This document shows, in pieces, positions 49,426-59,067 of a stretch of DNA of 64,000 nt. The number at the start of each line of letters is the position of its first letter. Within the stretch, counting starts at the first letter, position 1. Position numbers and translations under genes: made by a program. The notes under the pieces are model-generated. The model was given only the letters and a program-made list of their open reading frames with translations, was not told where the DNA came from and made no database searches. The stretch comes from JACVRW01 sp034664005 (GTDB taxonomy: Bacteria > Actinomycetota > Thermoleophilia > Solirubrobacterales > Thermoleophilaceae), in the NCBI GenBank assembly GCA_034664005.1, contig JAXDIL010000118.1, forward strand, positions 26,311-90,310, given 5' to 3'.

Positions 49426-50544
49426 ATGCAAATCCTGTACCTGCATCAGTTCTTCGTGACCCGCGCTGGGGTGGGCGGCACGCGCTCGTACGAGTTCGCG
49501 CGCCGCTTCGTGGAGCGGGGCCACGCGGTGCGGATGGTAACCGCAGGCGAGCGAACCACCGAAGTGGACGGGATCGAGGTCGTCGGCGTGCGCGGCGCGT
49601 ACGCGGACTACATGCGCGCCACCGCGATGTCGAACCTCGGCCGCATGCTCGCGTTCGCGCGCTTTGCCGTCGTGGCGACGCTCGCCGCCCTCCGCGGCCC
49701 GCGGCCGGACGTGATCTACGCGACCTCGCCGCCGCTCACGATGGCGCTGCCCGCCCTCGTCGCCTCGCTCCGCTGGCGCGCGCCGCTCGTGTTCGAGGTG
49801 CGTGACCTCTGGCCGGAGGCGCCGATCCAGATGGGCGCGCTCCGCAACCCGCTCGCGCGGCGGCTTGCGCGGGCGCTCGAACGGCTCGTCTACTCGCGCA
49901 GCGCGCGGCTGATCGCGCTGTCGCCCGGCATCCAGGCGGGGCTGCCGCCCGGACGCTCGGAGTTCGTCCCGAACTCGGCTGACCTCGACCTGTTCGACCC
50001 CACGCCGCACCGCGGCGACTTCCAGGTCGCCTACTTCGGCGCCATGGGTGAGGCGAACGACCTGACAGCGGCCGTGGAGGCGGCGCGGCTCCTGCCCGAG
50101 GTGCGCTTCGTGCTGATGGGCGACGGCAAGCGCCGCGCCGTGCTGGAGGCGGCGGCGCCGGAGAACGTGGAGTTCCGGAGCGGGAGCAAGCAGGACGTCG
50201 CACGGCTCGCCGCCGAGTCGAGCGCGTGTCTCACGCTCTTCAAGGATGTTCCGGTGCTCGCGACGAACTCCCCGAACAAGCTCTTCGACACCTTTGCCGC
50301 GGGACGTCCGGCAATCGTGAACATGGACGGATGGATGCGCGAACTCGTGGAACGGAACGGCGCGGGCCTCTACGTGCGCGCGGGCGACGCGGCCGACCTG
50401 GCCGAGAAGATCGCCTGGCTGCGTGACAACCCCGCCGAGGCGGAGCGAATGGGGCGCAACGCGCGCGAGCTGGCCGAGCGCGACTTCGGCCGCGACGAGC
50501 TGGCCGCCCGCGCGCTGAGCGTGCTCGAGGAGGCCGCGCGCTGA
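49426..50544 (+). CDS. GT4 family glycosyltransferase (WbuB-like)
   Basis: The 372-residue protein has the GT-B fold of GT4 enzymes. The N-terminal LYLHQFFVTRAGVGGTRSYE and ATSPPLTMALPALV, and the donor-binding NSPNKLFDTFAAGRPAIVN near residue 285, match WbuB-like aminosugar transferases. It probably adds the next sugar on the lipid carrier. The donor is unknown. It is followed by a GT2 gene with a stop-start overlap (CTGA at 50541-50544). Confidence 0.9.
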   Translation: MQILYLHQFFVTRAGVGGTRSYEFARRFVERGHAVRMVTAGERTTEVDGIEVVGVRGAYADYMRATAMSNLGRMLAFARFAVVATLAALRGPRPDVIYATSPPLTMALPALVASLRWRAPLVFEVRDLWPEAPIQMGALRNPLARRLARALERLVYSRSARLIALSPGIQAGLPPGRSEFVPNSADLDLFDPTPHRGDFQVAYFGAMGEANDLTAAVEAARLLPEVRFVLMGDGKRRAVLEAAAPENVEFRSGSKQDVARLAAESSACLTLFKDVPVLATNSPNKLFDTFAAGRPAIVNMDGWMRELVERNGAGLYVRAGDAADLAEKIAWLRDNPAEAERMGRNARELAERDFGRDELAARALSVLEEAAR

Positions 50545-51506
50545 CCGCGCTCTCCTACTGCGTGGTGAACACGAACGGGCGCGACCTCCTGCTCGACTGC
50601 CTCGCCGCGATCGAACGCACCCACCCGCAGGACGTGGACCACGAGCTGCTCGTGCTCGACAACGCGTCGACGGACGGCTCCGCCGAGGCGGTGCGCGAGC
50701 GCTACCCGGAGGCGCGCCTGTTCGCGCTCGAGCGCCGCAGCGGCAAGGCCGACAACGACTCGCTCCTGCTCCGCGAGGCGCGCGGGCGCTACTGCCTGCT
50801 CCTGAACGAGGATTCCGAGCTGGACCAGGGCGCGGCTCGCGCGCTGATCGACGCGCTCGACGCGGATCCCGGCGCCGCCGCGGCGGGGGCGCAGCTCCTG
50901 ACGAGCGACGGGGAACCGGCCGACTGCGCCTGGCGCCTGCCCGACATCCCGTGGGCGCTCGCGGCCGCCATCTTCCAGCACCGGCGCGTGGCGGTGCAGA
51001 GCAGGGGCACGGTGGTGCGTCCGGTCGGTTGGGTTCAGTCGAGCGCGATGCTCGTGCGGCGCGACGCGGCCGAGCAGGTGGGCTGGCTCGACGGCGACTT
51101 CTTCGTGTACTCGGACGAGACCGACTTCTGCAAGCGGCTCGGCGACGCGGGCTGGCGCATCCTGTTCGTGCCGGACGCGCGTGCGGTGCACCACGACCAG
51201 CTCGGTACCGACGCGGCCGCGATGACGCGCCGGATCGTCGAGTTCCATCGCAACCGCGACCTCTACTTCAGGAAGCACGGCATGCGCCTGACGCGGCTCG
51301 TGTGGAGGGCGTGCTGGACCTGGGCCTACCTCGTGCGCGCGGCGGTGGCCGCAGTGCTCCCCGGCCACGACCCGCGCCGCTACCTGCTCCACGCCCGCCA
51401 GGAGCTCGTGCCCGGACGCGGCGAGGGGATCCGCGAGGCGGCCGAGGCCCACAACAGGGCCCTGGCTCCTGCGGATAACGTGCGCGCACGCCATGGAGCA
51501 CGCTGA
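50541..51506 (+). CDS. GT2 family glycosyltransferase
   Basis: I start at CTG 50541, which sits 8 bases after GAGGAGG and overlaps the GT4 stop; it gives a natural N-terminus TALSYCVVNTNGRDLLLDCL (321 residues). GTG 50559 or 50562 would truncate the first strand. The GT-A core has LLVLDNASTDGS, LLLNEDSEL (DxD-like) and the WVQSSAMLVRRDAAEQVGWL ... YSDETDFCKRL motif of WbbL-like rhamnosyltransferases. It extends the surface glycan. A basic C-terminal helix may bind the membrane. Confidence 0.87.
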   Translation: MTALSYCVVNTNGRDLLLDCLAAIERTHPQDVDHELLVLDNASTDGSAEAVRERYPEARLFALERRSGKADNDSLLLREARGRYCLLLNEDSELDQGAARALIDALDADPGAAAAGAQLLTSDGEPADCAWRLPDIPWALAAAIFQHRRVAVQSRGTVVRPVGWVQSSAMLVRRDAAEQVGWLDGDFFVYSDETDFCKRLGDAGWRILFVPDARAVHHDQLGTDAAAMTRRIVEFHRNRDLYFRKHGMRLTRLVWRACWTWAYLVRAAVAAVLPGHDPRRYLLHARQELVPGRGEGIREAAEAHNRALAPADNVRARHGAR

Positions 51507-52971
51507 CACCGCCCAACTGGCCGCACTGGGTGGCGCGCTCGGAGCGGTGCTCGTGCTTCTTGCCGGCGGTCGCGCCGCGCGCGTCCTGCTGCTGGCCGGA
51601 CTCGTGCTGCTCGCCGGCGCGGAGCTGGTGCTTGCCTGGGCGCTCGGGGGCGGCCCACTCGAACGGCTGAGTGGCGCGTCGGCGGCGGGCGCGCTCGTGC
51701 TCGGGGTGGTGGCGATCGGGGCGGCGGCAGCGCTGTTCGTGCGGCGCCCCGCGTGGGTGCCGCTCGCCGTCCTCGTGGCCGCGCCGCTGCGGCCGCCGCT
51801 CTCGTTCGACAGCTCGAGCGCGCTGCTGGTGCAAATCGCCAGCGACGGACGGCTCGGCCGTCTGCTGCCGCTCTACTTCGTGCTGGCCGCCGCTGCCACG
51901 GCACTCGGCTGGCGGGCGCTTCGCGGTGCGGAGCTGCGCGCGCTGCCGCGCGCGATCGCGCTGCCGGCCGCCGCGTTCTTCGCCTTCGCGTGCTGCTCGC
52001 TCTTGTGGGCGGACGACGTGGAGGCCGCCACCAACCTGCTGCTCTTCTTCACGCTGCCGTTCGCCACGCTGGTGGCCACGGTCGCGCGCGCCGAGTTCCC
52101 GCCCTGGGCGCCACGGGCGCTGGCGGTCACGGCACTCGCTCTGGCGAGCGTGTTCGCAGCCGTCGGCCTCTGGCAGGCCGCCACCCACAAGCTGTTCTTC
52201 TACGCGCCCAACCTCGCGGCGTCGAACGCGAACACGGAGTACTTCCGCGTCACGTCGCTGTTCGGCGACCCCAGCCTGTACGGGCGGCACGTCGTGCTCG
52301 GCCTCGGCGTGGCGCTCGCGCTGCTCGCCACGCGGCGCTGGCGCACCTGGCCGCTGATCGCGCTCGTGGTGCTGATGTGGGCCGGCCTCCTGTTCTCCTA
52401 CTCGCAGTCGAGCATGGTCGCCCTGCTGGCGATCACGCTCGCGGTCGCGGTCGCCACCGGTAACCGGCGTGTGCGCCGCGCGGTCGCGCTGCTCGCGGCG
52501 GCCGCTGCGCTGGTCGCCTGCGTGTACGTCGCCGTGCAGGTCGCCGACGGCAAGAGCTTGAACAGGATCACCAGTGACCGGACCGAGCGCGTTCAGGACG
52601 CCGTGCGCGTGATCGAGAAGCATCCGATCGCGGGAGTCGGCATCGGTGGACAGCCGCGCGCAAGCAGGCAGATCGCGAGGAGCGACCGGCCGACGCCCAA
52701 CTTCGTCTCGCACACGACGCCGCTGACCGTGTTCGCCGAGCTGGGCGCGATCGGGCTCGCGCTGTACGCGTGGCTGCTCGCCGGCGGCGCGTGGCTGATC
52801 CTGCGCACGCGCCGGCGCGACGAGGCGCTCGGCCTGGCCCTCGGGGCGGCCTTCCTCGGGCTGTTCGTGCACGCGCTCTCCTACAGCGGCTTCCTCGAGG
52901 ACCCGCTCACCTGGTTCGTGATCGCGACCGCCGCCGCGTACTGCATGCAGCCGGCCAGGGCCACCGCATGA
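51493..52971 (+). CDS. O-antigen ligase/polymerase-like membrane protein (Wzy_C)
   Basis: The 492-residue protein has about 12 membrane helices and the Wzy_C signature: SASSLFGDPSLYGRHV-like loop (FRVTSLFGDPSLYGRHVVLG), GLLFSYSQSSMVAL, a large external loop with RVQDAVRVIEKHPIAGVGIG and SHTTPLTVFAELGAIGLALY. It should join or polymerise glycans outside the membrane. It starts by 14-bp overlap with the GT2 gene and ends in an ATGA overlap with the next gene. Confidence 0.87.
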   Translation: MEHADTAQLAALGGALGAVLVLLAGGRAARVLLLAGLVLLAGAELVLAWALGGGPLERLSGASAAGALVLGVVAIGAAAALFVRRPAWVPLAVLVAAPLRPPLSFDSSSALLVQIASDGRLGRLLPLYFVLAAAATALGWRALRGAELRALPRAIALPAAAFFAFACCSLLWADDVEAATNLLLFFTLPFATLVATVARAEFPPWAPRALAVTALALASVFAAVGLWQAATHKLFFYAPNLAASNANTEYFRVTSLFGDPSLYGRHVVLGLGVALALLATRRWRTWPLIALVVLMWAGLLFSYSQSSMVALLAITLAVAVATGNRRVRRAVALLAAAAALVACVYVAVQVADGKSLNRITSDRTERVQDAVRVIEKHPIAGVGIGGQPRASRQIARSDRPTPNFVSHTTPLTVFAELGAIGLALYAWLLAGGAWLILRTRRRDEALGLALGAAFLGLFVHALSYSGFLEDPLTWFVIATAAAYCMQPARATA

Positions 52972-54281
52972 GCGAGCGGCAGTCATGGGCGCTCGTGGGA
53001 GTGCTGTTCGCGCTCGTGGCGATCACCCTGCCGGAGCTCGGCTCGGAGCCGTGGCGGTTCCGCCCGCCGAGCGTCGATCCGCAGGGTCCGCTCGCCCCGC
53101 TCGTGCGAGCCGCCGGCGAGGAATGGGACGTGGGCATTGCACGCGCGGCCGCCTTCGCGGCGGCACTGCTCTGCGGAGCGGTGGCGGTCTACCTGCTTGC
53201 GCGCCGGCCCGCCGGCCTGCCGCGCTTCGGCGGCATCGCGCTGGTACTCGCGGTCGGCGTGCTGCTGGCCGCGCCGTCGACCCTGCTTCAGCTCGGCCTG
53301 CGCGACTCCACCGCGCCCTGGTTCTTCACGAACGACTCGACCTACCAGGCCGAGCTGGGCGGCGAGCTCGTGCTGCATCTCGACAACCCCTACGGCCACG
53401 ACTACACGAGGTCCGGGCTCGAGCGCTTCTACACGCGCGACGGCAGCGTCTCGGAGCGCGTGCGGGAGCGCGAGGTGGCGCTCGAGCACTTCGCCTACTT
53501 CCCGGGCGCCGCGATCACCGCCGCGGTCTGGAAGTTGCTCCCCGAGCCGTTCGACGACTACCGGCTGCTCGTGCTGCTCGCGACGCTGGCCCTGCTCCCG
53601 GCCGCGCTGGTGTTTCGCGGTCCGCTCGGCTGGCGGCTCGTGCTCGGCGCGGTGCTCGTGTGCAACCCGATCGCGGTCCGCTCGGCCTGGTTCGGGCAGA
53701 ACGACGCGCCCAGCCTGCTGCTCCTCGTGCTCGCTTTCGCGCTCGTGACGCGCCGCCGCTTCGCGTGGGCGGCCGCGGCGCTCGCGGGCGCGATCCTGCT
53801 GAAGCAGTTCGCGGTCGTGGCGCTGCCGTTCCTCGCGCTGATGATCCCGCGCGAGGAGTGGCGGCGCTCCGGGCTCGCCTTCGGCGGGGTCCTGGCCGCG
53901 GGCGTGCTCCCGTTCCTGGTCGCCGACCCCGTCGCCTTCTACGACGACACCGTCAGGTACGGCGCCCGCACCTACAAGATCGTGGGCTACGGGCTGTCGG
54001 CGATCCTCGTCCGGCTCGGCATCCTCGACGACCGCGACGGGAGCTACCCGTTCGCCCTGATCGCGCTCCTGACCTGGGTGCCGCTCACGGTCTGGCTGCT
54101 GATGGCCCAGCGGCGCGCCACGGAGCTCTGGGCCGGGGCTGCGGCGTTCGCCATCTCCATCCTGTGGCTGATGTTCATCGGCCGGACCTTCAACAACTAC
54201 TACCTCGTCTGGCCCATGACGGGCGCGATCGTGGCCGCGCTCCTGGCGGTAGGGTCGCTGCGTGCTCCAGCACGAGGGTGA
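52968..54281 (+). CDS. Multi-pass membrane glycosyltransferase-like protein (GT87/GT39-like)
   Basis: The 437-residue protein has about ten membrane helices. The first extracytoplasmic loop is long and acidic (STYQAELGGELVLHLDNPYG, RDGSVSERVREREVALEHFA), and the second carries the WFGQNDAPSLLLLVLAF motif, typical of polyprenyl-phosphate-sugar-dependent GT-C transferases. No nucleotide-sugar motif is present. The sugar and acceptor are unknown. ATG 52968 overlaps the ligase gene; its end overlaps a small hydrolase gene by 20 bp. Confidence 0.8.
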   Translation: MSERQSWALVGVLFALVAITLPELGSEPWRFRPPSVDPQGPLAPLVRAAGEEWDVGIARAAAFAAALLCGAVAVYLLARRPAGLPRFGGIALVLAVGVLLAAPSTLLQLGLRDSTAPWFFTNDSTYQAELGGELVLHLDNPYGHDYTRSGLERFYTRDGSVSERVREREVALEHFAYFPGAAITAAVWKLLPEPFDDYRLLVLLATLALLPAALVFRGPLGWRLVLGAVLVCNPIAVRSAWFGQNDAPSLLLLVLAFALVTRRRFAWAAAALAGAILLKQFAVVALPFLALMIPREEWRRSGLAFGGVLAAGVLPFLVADPVAFYDDTVRYGARTYKIVGYGLSAILVRLGILDDRDGSYPFALIALLTWVPLTVWLLMAQRRATELWAGAAAFAISILWLMFIGRTFNNYYLVWPMTGAIVAALLAVGSLRAPARG

Positions 54282-54804
54282 CCGCGCGCGCTGCGCGGTG
54301 CTGCTCCCGGGCGTGCGCTACTTCAGCCAGGCGCCGCTCCTCTGGTTCGCGCGCGAGCTAGCTCAGGCCCGAGGCTGGTCCGTGGTCGAGGTCGACGAAC
54401 GCGCGCCTGAGGACAGGAAGCCGTTCGAGTGGATGCGTGAGACGGCTGAGCGGGCGCTCGCGGCCGCCGCGGGCGCTGAGCTCGTGGTCGTCGTGGGCAA
54501 GTCGCTGGGAAGCGCCGCCGCCCCGCTCGTGCGCGGCCCCGCGGTATGGCTCACGCCGCTCCTGATCCGGCCGGAGATCGTCGCGGCGCTGGAGGCCACG
54601 GAGGCGCCCACGCTGCTCGTCGGGAGCCCGGACGACCCGACCTGGGGCGACGGCCGCGTGCCACGGAACGAGGCCGTCGAGGTGCTCGAGCTACCCGGCC
54701 TCGACCACTCGCTTCAGGTCGAGGGCGACCCGCTCGCGTCCCTCGACGTGCTGCGCACCGTCACCGGGAGGCTTGGCGCCTTTCTCGACGACGCTTCTGC
54801 TTGA
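54262..54804 (+). CDS. Small alpha/beta hydrolase-like protein
   Basis: The 180-residue protein has the elbow GKSLGSAAAPLV, Asp in PDDPTWGD and His in LDHSLQV, a complete triad in a compact fold similar to the YqiA/dienelactone type. GTG 54262 is the start. It overlaps the convergent PQQ beta-propeller gene by 44 bp. Substrate unknown; an esterase acting on envelope building blocks is one possibility from context. Confidence 0.8.
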   Translation: MLQHEGDRARCAVLLPGVRYFSQAPLLWFARELAQARGWSVVEVDERAPEDRKPFEWMRETAERALAAAAGAELVVVVGKSLGSAAAPLVRGPAVWLTPLLIRPEIVAALEATEAPTLLVGSPDDPTWGDGRVPRNEAVEVLELPGLDHSLQVEGDPLASLDVLRTVTGRLGAFLDDASA

Positions 54805-56101
54805 GGTACGCCTTCACGACGTCCGAGCCGGGCTTGGCGAACGCGAACTGCCCCGCCCGTCCCGTGAGATACATGCGCTCCTTGTCGGCCACCACCGGGT
54901 TCGCGTACTTGCCGGCCGGGAAGCGCCACACCTGCTTGCCGTCGCGAGCTCGCACCGCGTAGGTGGCGTCCGGCCCGCGCGCCACGGCGCGCTGCGCCTC
55001 CGAGCCGCAGCTCGAGCAGACCGCGTAGTAGACAAGGCCGCTCATCACCGTCGGCGCCCCGTGCACAGCGCCGTGCGCGTCGATCTGCCAGCGCACGTCG
55101 CCGGTGGCCGCGTCCAGCGCGTAGAACTTGCCGTCGTACGTGCCGACGAAGACCCTGCGGTTGTGGACCGCGGCGGCGCCGTAGATGTAGCTCCCGAGCG
55201 GACGCGCCCAAAGCAGCCTGCCGCTCTTCGCGCCGTACACGTACATCGTGCCGTCGGTGCTGCCGATGTACACGCGGCCGTAGGCGACCGTCGGGGTCGC
55301 ATAGAAGAACTCGCGTGCCCTCTGCTGCCCGGTCCAGATCAACTTGCCCGTCTTGGCGTTGAGCGAGTAGAGCGTTCCCCCGTCCGAGGCGATGAAGATG
55401 CGCCGCTTCCAGTACGCAGCGGAGGTGTTCACCTCGTTGTCGGCCTCGAAGCGCCAGATGCGCTTGCCGGTCTCCGCGTTGATCGCGTGCACGGCGTGGT
55501 CCCATGCGCCGACGTAGAGCCGGTTGCCGTGCAGCAGCGGCGAGGACTCGAACGGCGCGCCCTCGTAGCGCCAGCGCTCGCGCCCGGTCTGGGCATCCCA
55601 CGCTACGACGAAGCCATCCGCACCCGCCTGTCCCTGCGCGCAGACCACGCGGTGCATGTAGGCCTGGTAGACGACTCCCTTGCCGATCGTGGGCGACGCG
55701 GCGGCGCAGCGCCCGAGGCTCTTGCGCCAGGAGACGCGGCCCGTCTCGGCGTTCAGCGCGAAGAACAGTCCCTTCTGCTGGGCCACGTAGACCCGGCCGT
55801 AGCCCACAGCCGGCGGGAACTCGACCGTGTCGTGCGCGTCGATCGACCAGAGCCGCTTGTAGGGCGGACGGTGGTTGTAGGGGGAGACGTGCGAGCGCTC
55901 GTTGTCGTAGCCGTAGGTCGGCCACGGGCGCGGATCGTCCGGCTTGGGAGGCGGCTTCTGCTCCTCCTCGGTCGTCACGAACTCCTCCGTGGCGGAGCCG
56001 CGCTTCTCGATTGGGTCATCTTGGCGGACGTACAGGCCGATCGCGACCGCGAGGACGATCACGACAAGCCCGCCTCCCACCAGCAGGCGTCGTCGGGTCA
56101 C
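54761..56101 (-). CDS. Membrane-anchored PQQ-type beta-propeller protein
   Basis: The 446-residue protein has an N-terminal membrane helix (LLVGGGLVVIVLAVAIGLYV), a Pro/Glu linker and seven or eight WxxxxGxxxW-type blades (for example VVAWDAQTGRERWRYEGAPF, VHAINAETGKRIWRF and LDAATGDVRWQI). These resemble BamB and PQQ-dehydrogenase-like repeats, but catalytic PQQ residues are not obvious. It probably acts as an envelope scaffold. It lies 22 bp downstream of the large Ig-like protein gene and is probably in one operon with it. Confidence 0.88.
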   Translation of the reverse strand: MTRRRLLVGGGLVVIVLAVAIGLYVRQDDPIEKRGSATEEFVTTEEEQKPPPKPDDPRPWPTYGYDNERSHVSPYNHRPPYKRLWSIDAHDTVEFPPAVGYGRVYVAQQKGLFFALNAETGRVSWRKSLGRCAAASPTIGKGVVYQAYMHRVVCAQGQAGADGFVVAWDAQTGRERWRYEGAPFESSPLLHGNRLYVGAWDHAVHAINAETGKRIWRFEADNEVNTSAAYWKRRIFIASDGGTLYSLNAKTGKLIWTGQQRAREFFYATPTVAYGRVYIGSTDGTMYVYGAKSGRLLWARPLGSYIYGAAAVHNRRVFVGTYDGKFYALDAATGDVRWQIDAHGAVHGAPTVMSGLVYYAVCSSCGSEAQRAVARGPDATYAVRARDGKQVWRFPAGKYANPVVADKERMYLTGRAGQFAFAKPGSDVVKAYLKQKRRRERRQASR

Positions 56102-56123
56102 GCGGGGCAGGATGGCAAACGCG

Positions 56124-57941
56124 TCAGCGAGAGCCGCCGGACAGGAGCTTCCAGATGCGTCTTGTCACTTGCGGGAGCTCGAGGCTGAGCGCCGATTCGT
56201 TCAGCTCGCGCGCCCACTGGGGCGTTCCGGCTCGCATCACGATGCCGCCACCAAGGCCGAAGGCCACGAAGGCGGGGCGGCCCGCGTCGCGGCCGGCCTG
56301 CGACATCGGGCGAGCGGAGCGGGGCAGGCCCGACGAGGGCTCGAACGTGGTGAACTCGCCGACGAAGCCGGACACGCCCTCGAACAGGCCGAGCGAGTCG
56401 TCGAACACGGTCAGCGGGGCAGCGCTCGTGTGCACCAGCTCGGTCCGCTCGCCGAACGCGTTCTCGCGCCGCGGCGGCGACGGCCTGCTCACCACGGCGC
56501 CGCGCAGATCCACCGTCCGCTTGAAGGAGTCGGCGCCGAAGGCCGTGACGCGCCCGCCGTCCGCCACGTAGTCGCGCAGGCGCTTCAGCAACTCCTCGGG
56601 CAGCCACAGCTCGCTGCCCGCGAACGCCACGCCGGGCGCGTTGCCGAGTGTCGGCCCCTCGCGGCGGGCGAGGGCGAGGTCGGTGGTGAGGTCGTAGGGC
56701 AGGCGCTCACGGTCTAGCCAGCGCAGGAGCGGCGACACCTCCGAGTCGAAGCGCTTCGGCAGCTCGCCGTCCGCGAACGGGCGGTCGAGGTGGACCTGCT
56801 GCGAGAACGGGAGTCGGTCCGAGAACCCGTCGGCATCGTCGTCCACCCGGTTCAGTCCCTGCCACGTGAACGCGGGCAGCACCACGAGCGGACGCGCCTC
56901 GCCGCGCGCGCTGCGCGGCGGCAGACCCGCCACCGCAAGTGGCCACACGGCGCGCTCGGCCTCGTCGCGCACGCGCAGCACGTACACGCCGGTGCGCATC
57001 TTGCTCGGCACGTGTATGCGGAAGCGCCCGCCGAGACGGTCGCCGTGGAGCACCGGCTTCGGGTCGCCGAGCCGCGAGACCACCCAGTCGAAGCTGCGGT
57101 CGACCGGGCCCAGCTCGAAGTGCGCGAACGCGCCGGCTGTCACAGCCGACAGCGGGCCGCGCAGCGTGAAGTTCCGGACCGACACGCCGGTGCCCGGGAG
57201 CGCCGCCCGCGCGGTCGGCACACGCCGCGGTGCCTCGGTGAGGTTCCCGGCGCGGTCGCGCACCGCCACGGTGAAGGCGTAGTCGCCCTCGGGGGCCGGC
57301 TCGGTGCGCTCGGGCCCGGCGCTCACGCGGCCGTCCCAGACGGCCGTGCGGTCGGGCCCGCCGCGGAAGCGCCTGACGACGCGCGGCTCGCCCTGCCCGG
57401 TGCGGAACACGCGCACCTCCGGCGCCTGGTTGCGCGGCCCGCGGTAGCGGAGCCGCACCGCCTGCGGCTCGCCGGGCAGGCCGGTCGCGATCACGGACGG
57501 CTCGGCGGAGTCGAGCGTCACCCGCGGCGGGACGCGGTCGACGGTGATCTCCTTCTGCGAGTCGATCACGCGGCTCTCGTCGCGGCGGACCACGCGCATC
57601 CGGTAGGTGCCGTCGGGCACGCCGCTGCCGTCGTCGTCGCGGCCGTCCCACTCGAAGCGGTGCTTCGCGTCGCCGGCCAGGCGCCGGCCGTTCACGATGC
57701 GGCGAACCTCGGTTCCCTCGGCGTCCACGACCATGAACGAGACGTTCGCGGGCTCCGAGAGGTCGAAGCCGATGCGAGTCGTGTCGCGGTAGCCGTCGCC
57801 GTTCGGGGAGAAGTGCGCCGGCTTCGTCGCGAAGCGGATCACGAGCGGGAAATCGCCCTTCAGCTGCTGTGTCAGGAAGAAGGCGGCGGCGGTCGCCACC
57901 ACGACGACCGCGAACACCGCCCGGACCAGCGGCCGGGTCAT
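56124..57941 (-). CDS. Membrane-anchored N,N-dimethylformamidase-like/FlgD-Ig protein
   Basis: The 605-residue protein has an N-terminal membrane helix (AVFAVVVVATAAAFFL) and FlgD/CHU-like Ig repeats (PAHFSPNGDGYRDTTRIGFD, RFEWDGRDDDGSGVPDGTYR and a second FTVAVRDRAGNL). The C-terminal half resembles the large subunit of N,N-dimethylformamidase (LVVLPAFTWQGLNRVDDDAD, LLKRLRDYVADGGRVTAFGA). This half is a family-level match without visible catalytic residues. Exported envelope protein of unknown role, divergent from a GT4 gene by 40 bp. Confidence 0.75.
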   Translation of the reverse strand: MTRPLVRAVFAVVVVATAAAFFLTQQLKGDFPLVIRFATKPAHFSPNGDGYRDTTRIGFDLSEPANVSFMVVDAEGTEVRRIVNGRRLAGDAKHRFEWDGRDDDGSGVPDGTYRMRVVRRDESRVIDSQKEITVDRVPPRVTLDSAEPSVIATGLPGEPQAVRLRYRGPRNQAPEVRVFRTGQGEPRVVRRFRGGPDRTAVWDGRVSAGPERTEPAPEGDYAFTVAVRDRAGNLTEAPRRVPTARAALPGTGVSVRNFTLRGPLSAVTAGAFAHFELGPVDRSFDWVVSRLGDPKPVLHGDRLGGRFRIHVPSKMRTGVYVLRVRDEAERAVWPLAVAGLPPRSARGEARPLVVLPAFTWQGLNRVDDDADGFSDRLPFSQQVHLDRPFADGELPKRFDSEVSPLLRWLDRERLPYDLTTDLALARREGPTLGNAPGVAFAGSELWLPEELLKRLRDYVADGGRVTAFGADSFKRTVDLRGAVVSRPSPPRRENAFGERTELVHTSAAPLTVFDDSLGLFEGVSGFVGEFTTFEPSSGLPRSARPMSQAGRDAGRPAFVAFGLGGGIVMRAGTPQWARELNESALSLELPQVTRRIWKLLSGGSR

Positions 57942-57981
57942 CGAGCGCGGAGCCGGGTCATCGGGGGCCGGACCCTAGAGA

Positions 57982-59067
57982 ATGCCCTGCGTGCGAGTGC
58001 ACCTGATCGATCCCTCGGGCGACGTCCTGCCGTACGACCACGCGTTGGCCGGCGCTCTTGCCCGGCGCGGGCTGGACGTGGAGCTCGTCACGTCACGCTT
58101 CGTGCACGGGCCGCCGCCCGCGCCGGAGGGCTACGGCGTGACCGAGTCGTTCTACAGGCTCGCCACGCGCCTGGGCGATCGCGCACCGCGGCGCCGGCGC
58201 GCCGTGAAGCTCGCCGAGCACGTGCCGGACATGCTCCGCTACCGGCGCCGTGCGGACGCCGCCGACGTGCGCCACTTCCAGTGGCTCCCGCTCGAGCGGA
58301 TCGACGGCTACCTGCTTCCGGCCGAGCGCCCGCGCGTGCTCACGATGCACAACGTGATCCGCGGCGAGGCGGTGGATCGCCGGCTCGCGAGCCGGATGGA
58401 CGCGGTGATCGTGCACACGCGCCAGGGCGCCGAGCTGCTCGGCGGCGGGGAGCGCGTCCACGTGATCCCGCACGGAGCGTTCGAGCACCTCACGCGCCAG
58501 CGCGACGAGCGCCCGCTGCCGCCCGAGCTCGCGGCAGTCGAGCGGCCGGTGGTCCTCTACTTCGGCGTCGTGCGTCCCTACAAGGGCGTGGACGTGCTCG
58601 TCGAGGCGTTCAACCAGGTCCCGGACGCGGAGCTGTGGGTGGTTGGGCGCCCGCTCGGGGTGTCGATCGAGCCCTTGCGTCGGATCGCGCCGCCCGGGCG
58701 CGTGCGCTTCGTGGACCGCTATGTGGCAGACGCCGAGCTGCCCGCCTTCTTCCGGCGCGCCGACCTGCTCGTGCTGCCGCACCTCAGCATCGACGTGTCG
58801 GGCGTGCTGTTCGCCGGGCTCGCCTTCGGCAAGGCCATGGTGATGAGCGACGTTGGCGGCTTCCGGGAGATCGTGGAGGAGCACGGCGCGGGCGTGCTCA
58901 CGCCACCCGGGGACCGCGAGGCGCTCGCGAGCACGATCAGCCGGCTGCTGGCCGACCCGGAGGAGCGGCACGCCCTCGAGGCGCGCGCGGCCGAGGCAGC
59001 CGCCGGGCCGTTCTCCTGGGACCGGATCGCCGAGCAAACCCACGCTCTGTACGAGAAGCTGAGCTAA
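57982..59067 (+). CDS. GT4 family glycosyltransferase
   Basis: The 361-residue GT-B protein has VILYFGVVRPYKGVDVLVEA-like core (VVLYFGVVRPYKGVDVLVEA), VDRYVADAELPAFFRRADLL, VLPHLSIDVSGVLFAGLAFG and a final DVGGFREIVEEHGAG, the usual donor-site elements; the catalytic Glu of the EX7E motif is replaced or shifted in the SGVLFAGLAFGKAMV segment. It probably adds a sugar to the surface glycan. Its TAA overlaps the ATG of the formyltransferase (TAATG), so the two are coupled. Confidence 0.88.
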   Translation: MPCVRVHLIDPSGDVLPYDHALAGALARRGLDVELVTSRFVHGPPPAPEGYGVTESFYRLATRLGDRAPRRRRAVKLAEHVPDMLRYRRRADAADVRHFQWLPLERIDGYLLPAERPRVLTMHNVIRGEAVDRRLASRMDAVIVHTRQGAELLGGGERVHVIPHGAFEHLTRQRDERPLPPELAAVERPVVLYFGVVRPYKGVDVLVEAFNQVPDAELWVVGRPLGVSIEPLRRIAPPGRVRFVDRYVADAELPAFFRRADLLVLPHLSIDVSGVLFAGLAFGKAMVMSDVGGFREIVEEHGAGVLTPPGDREALASTISRLLADPEERHALEARAAEAAAGPFSWDRIAEQTHALYEKLS

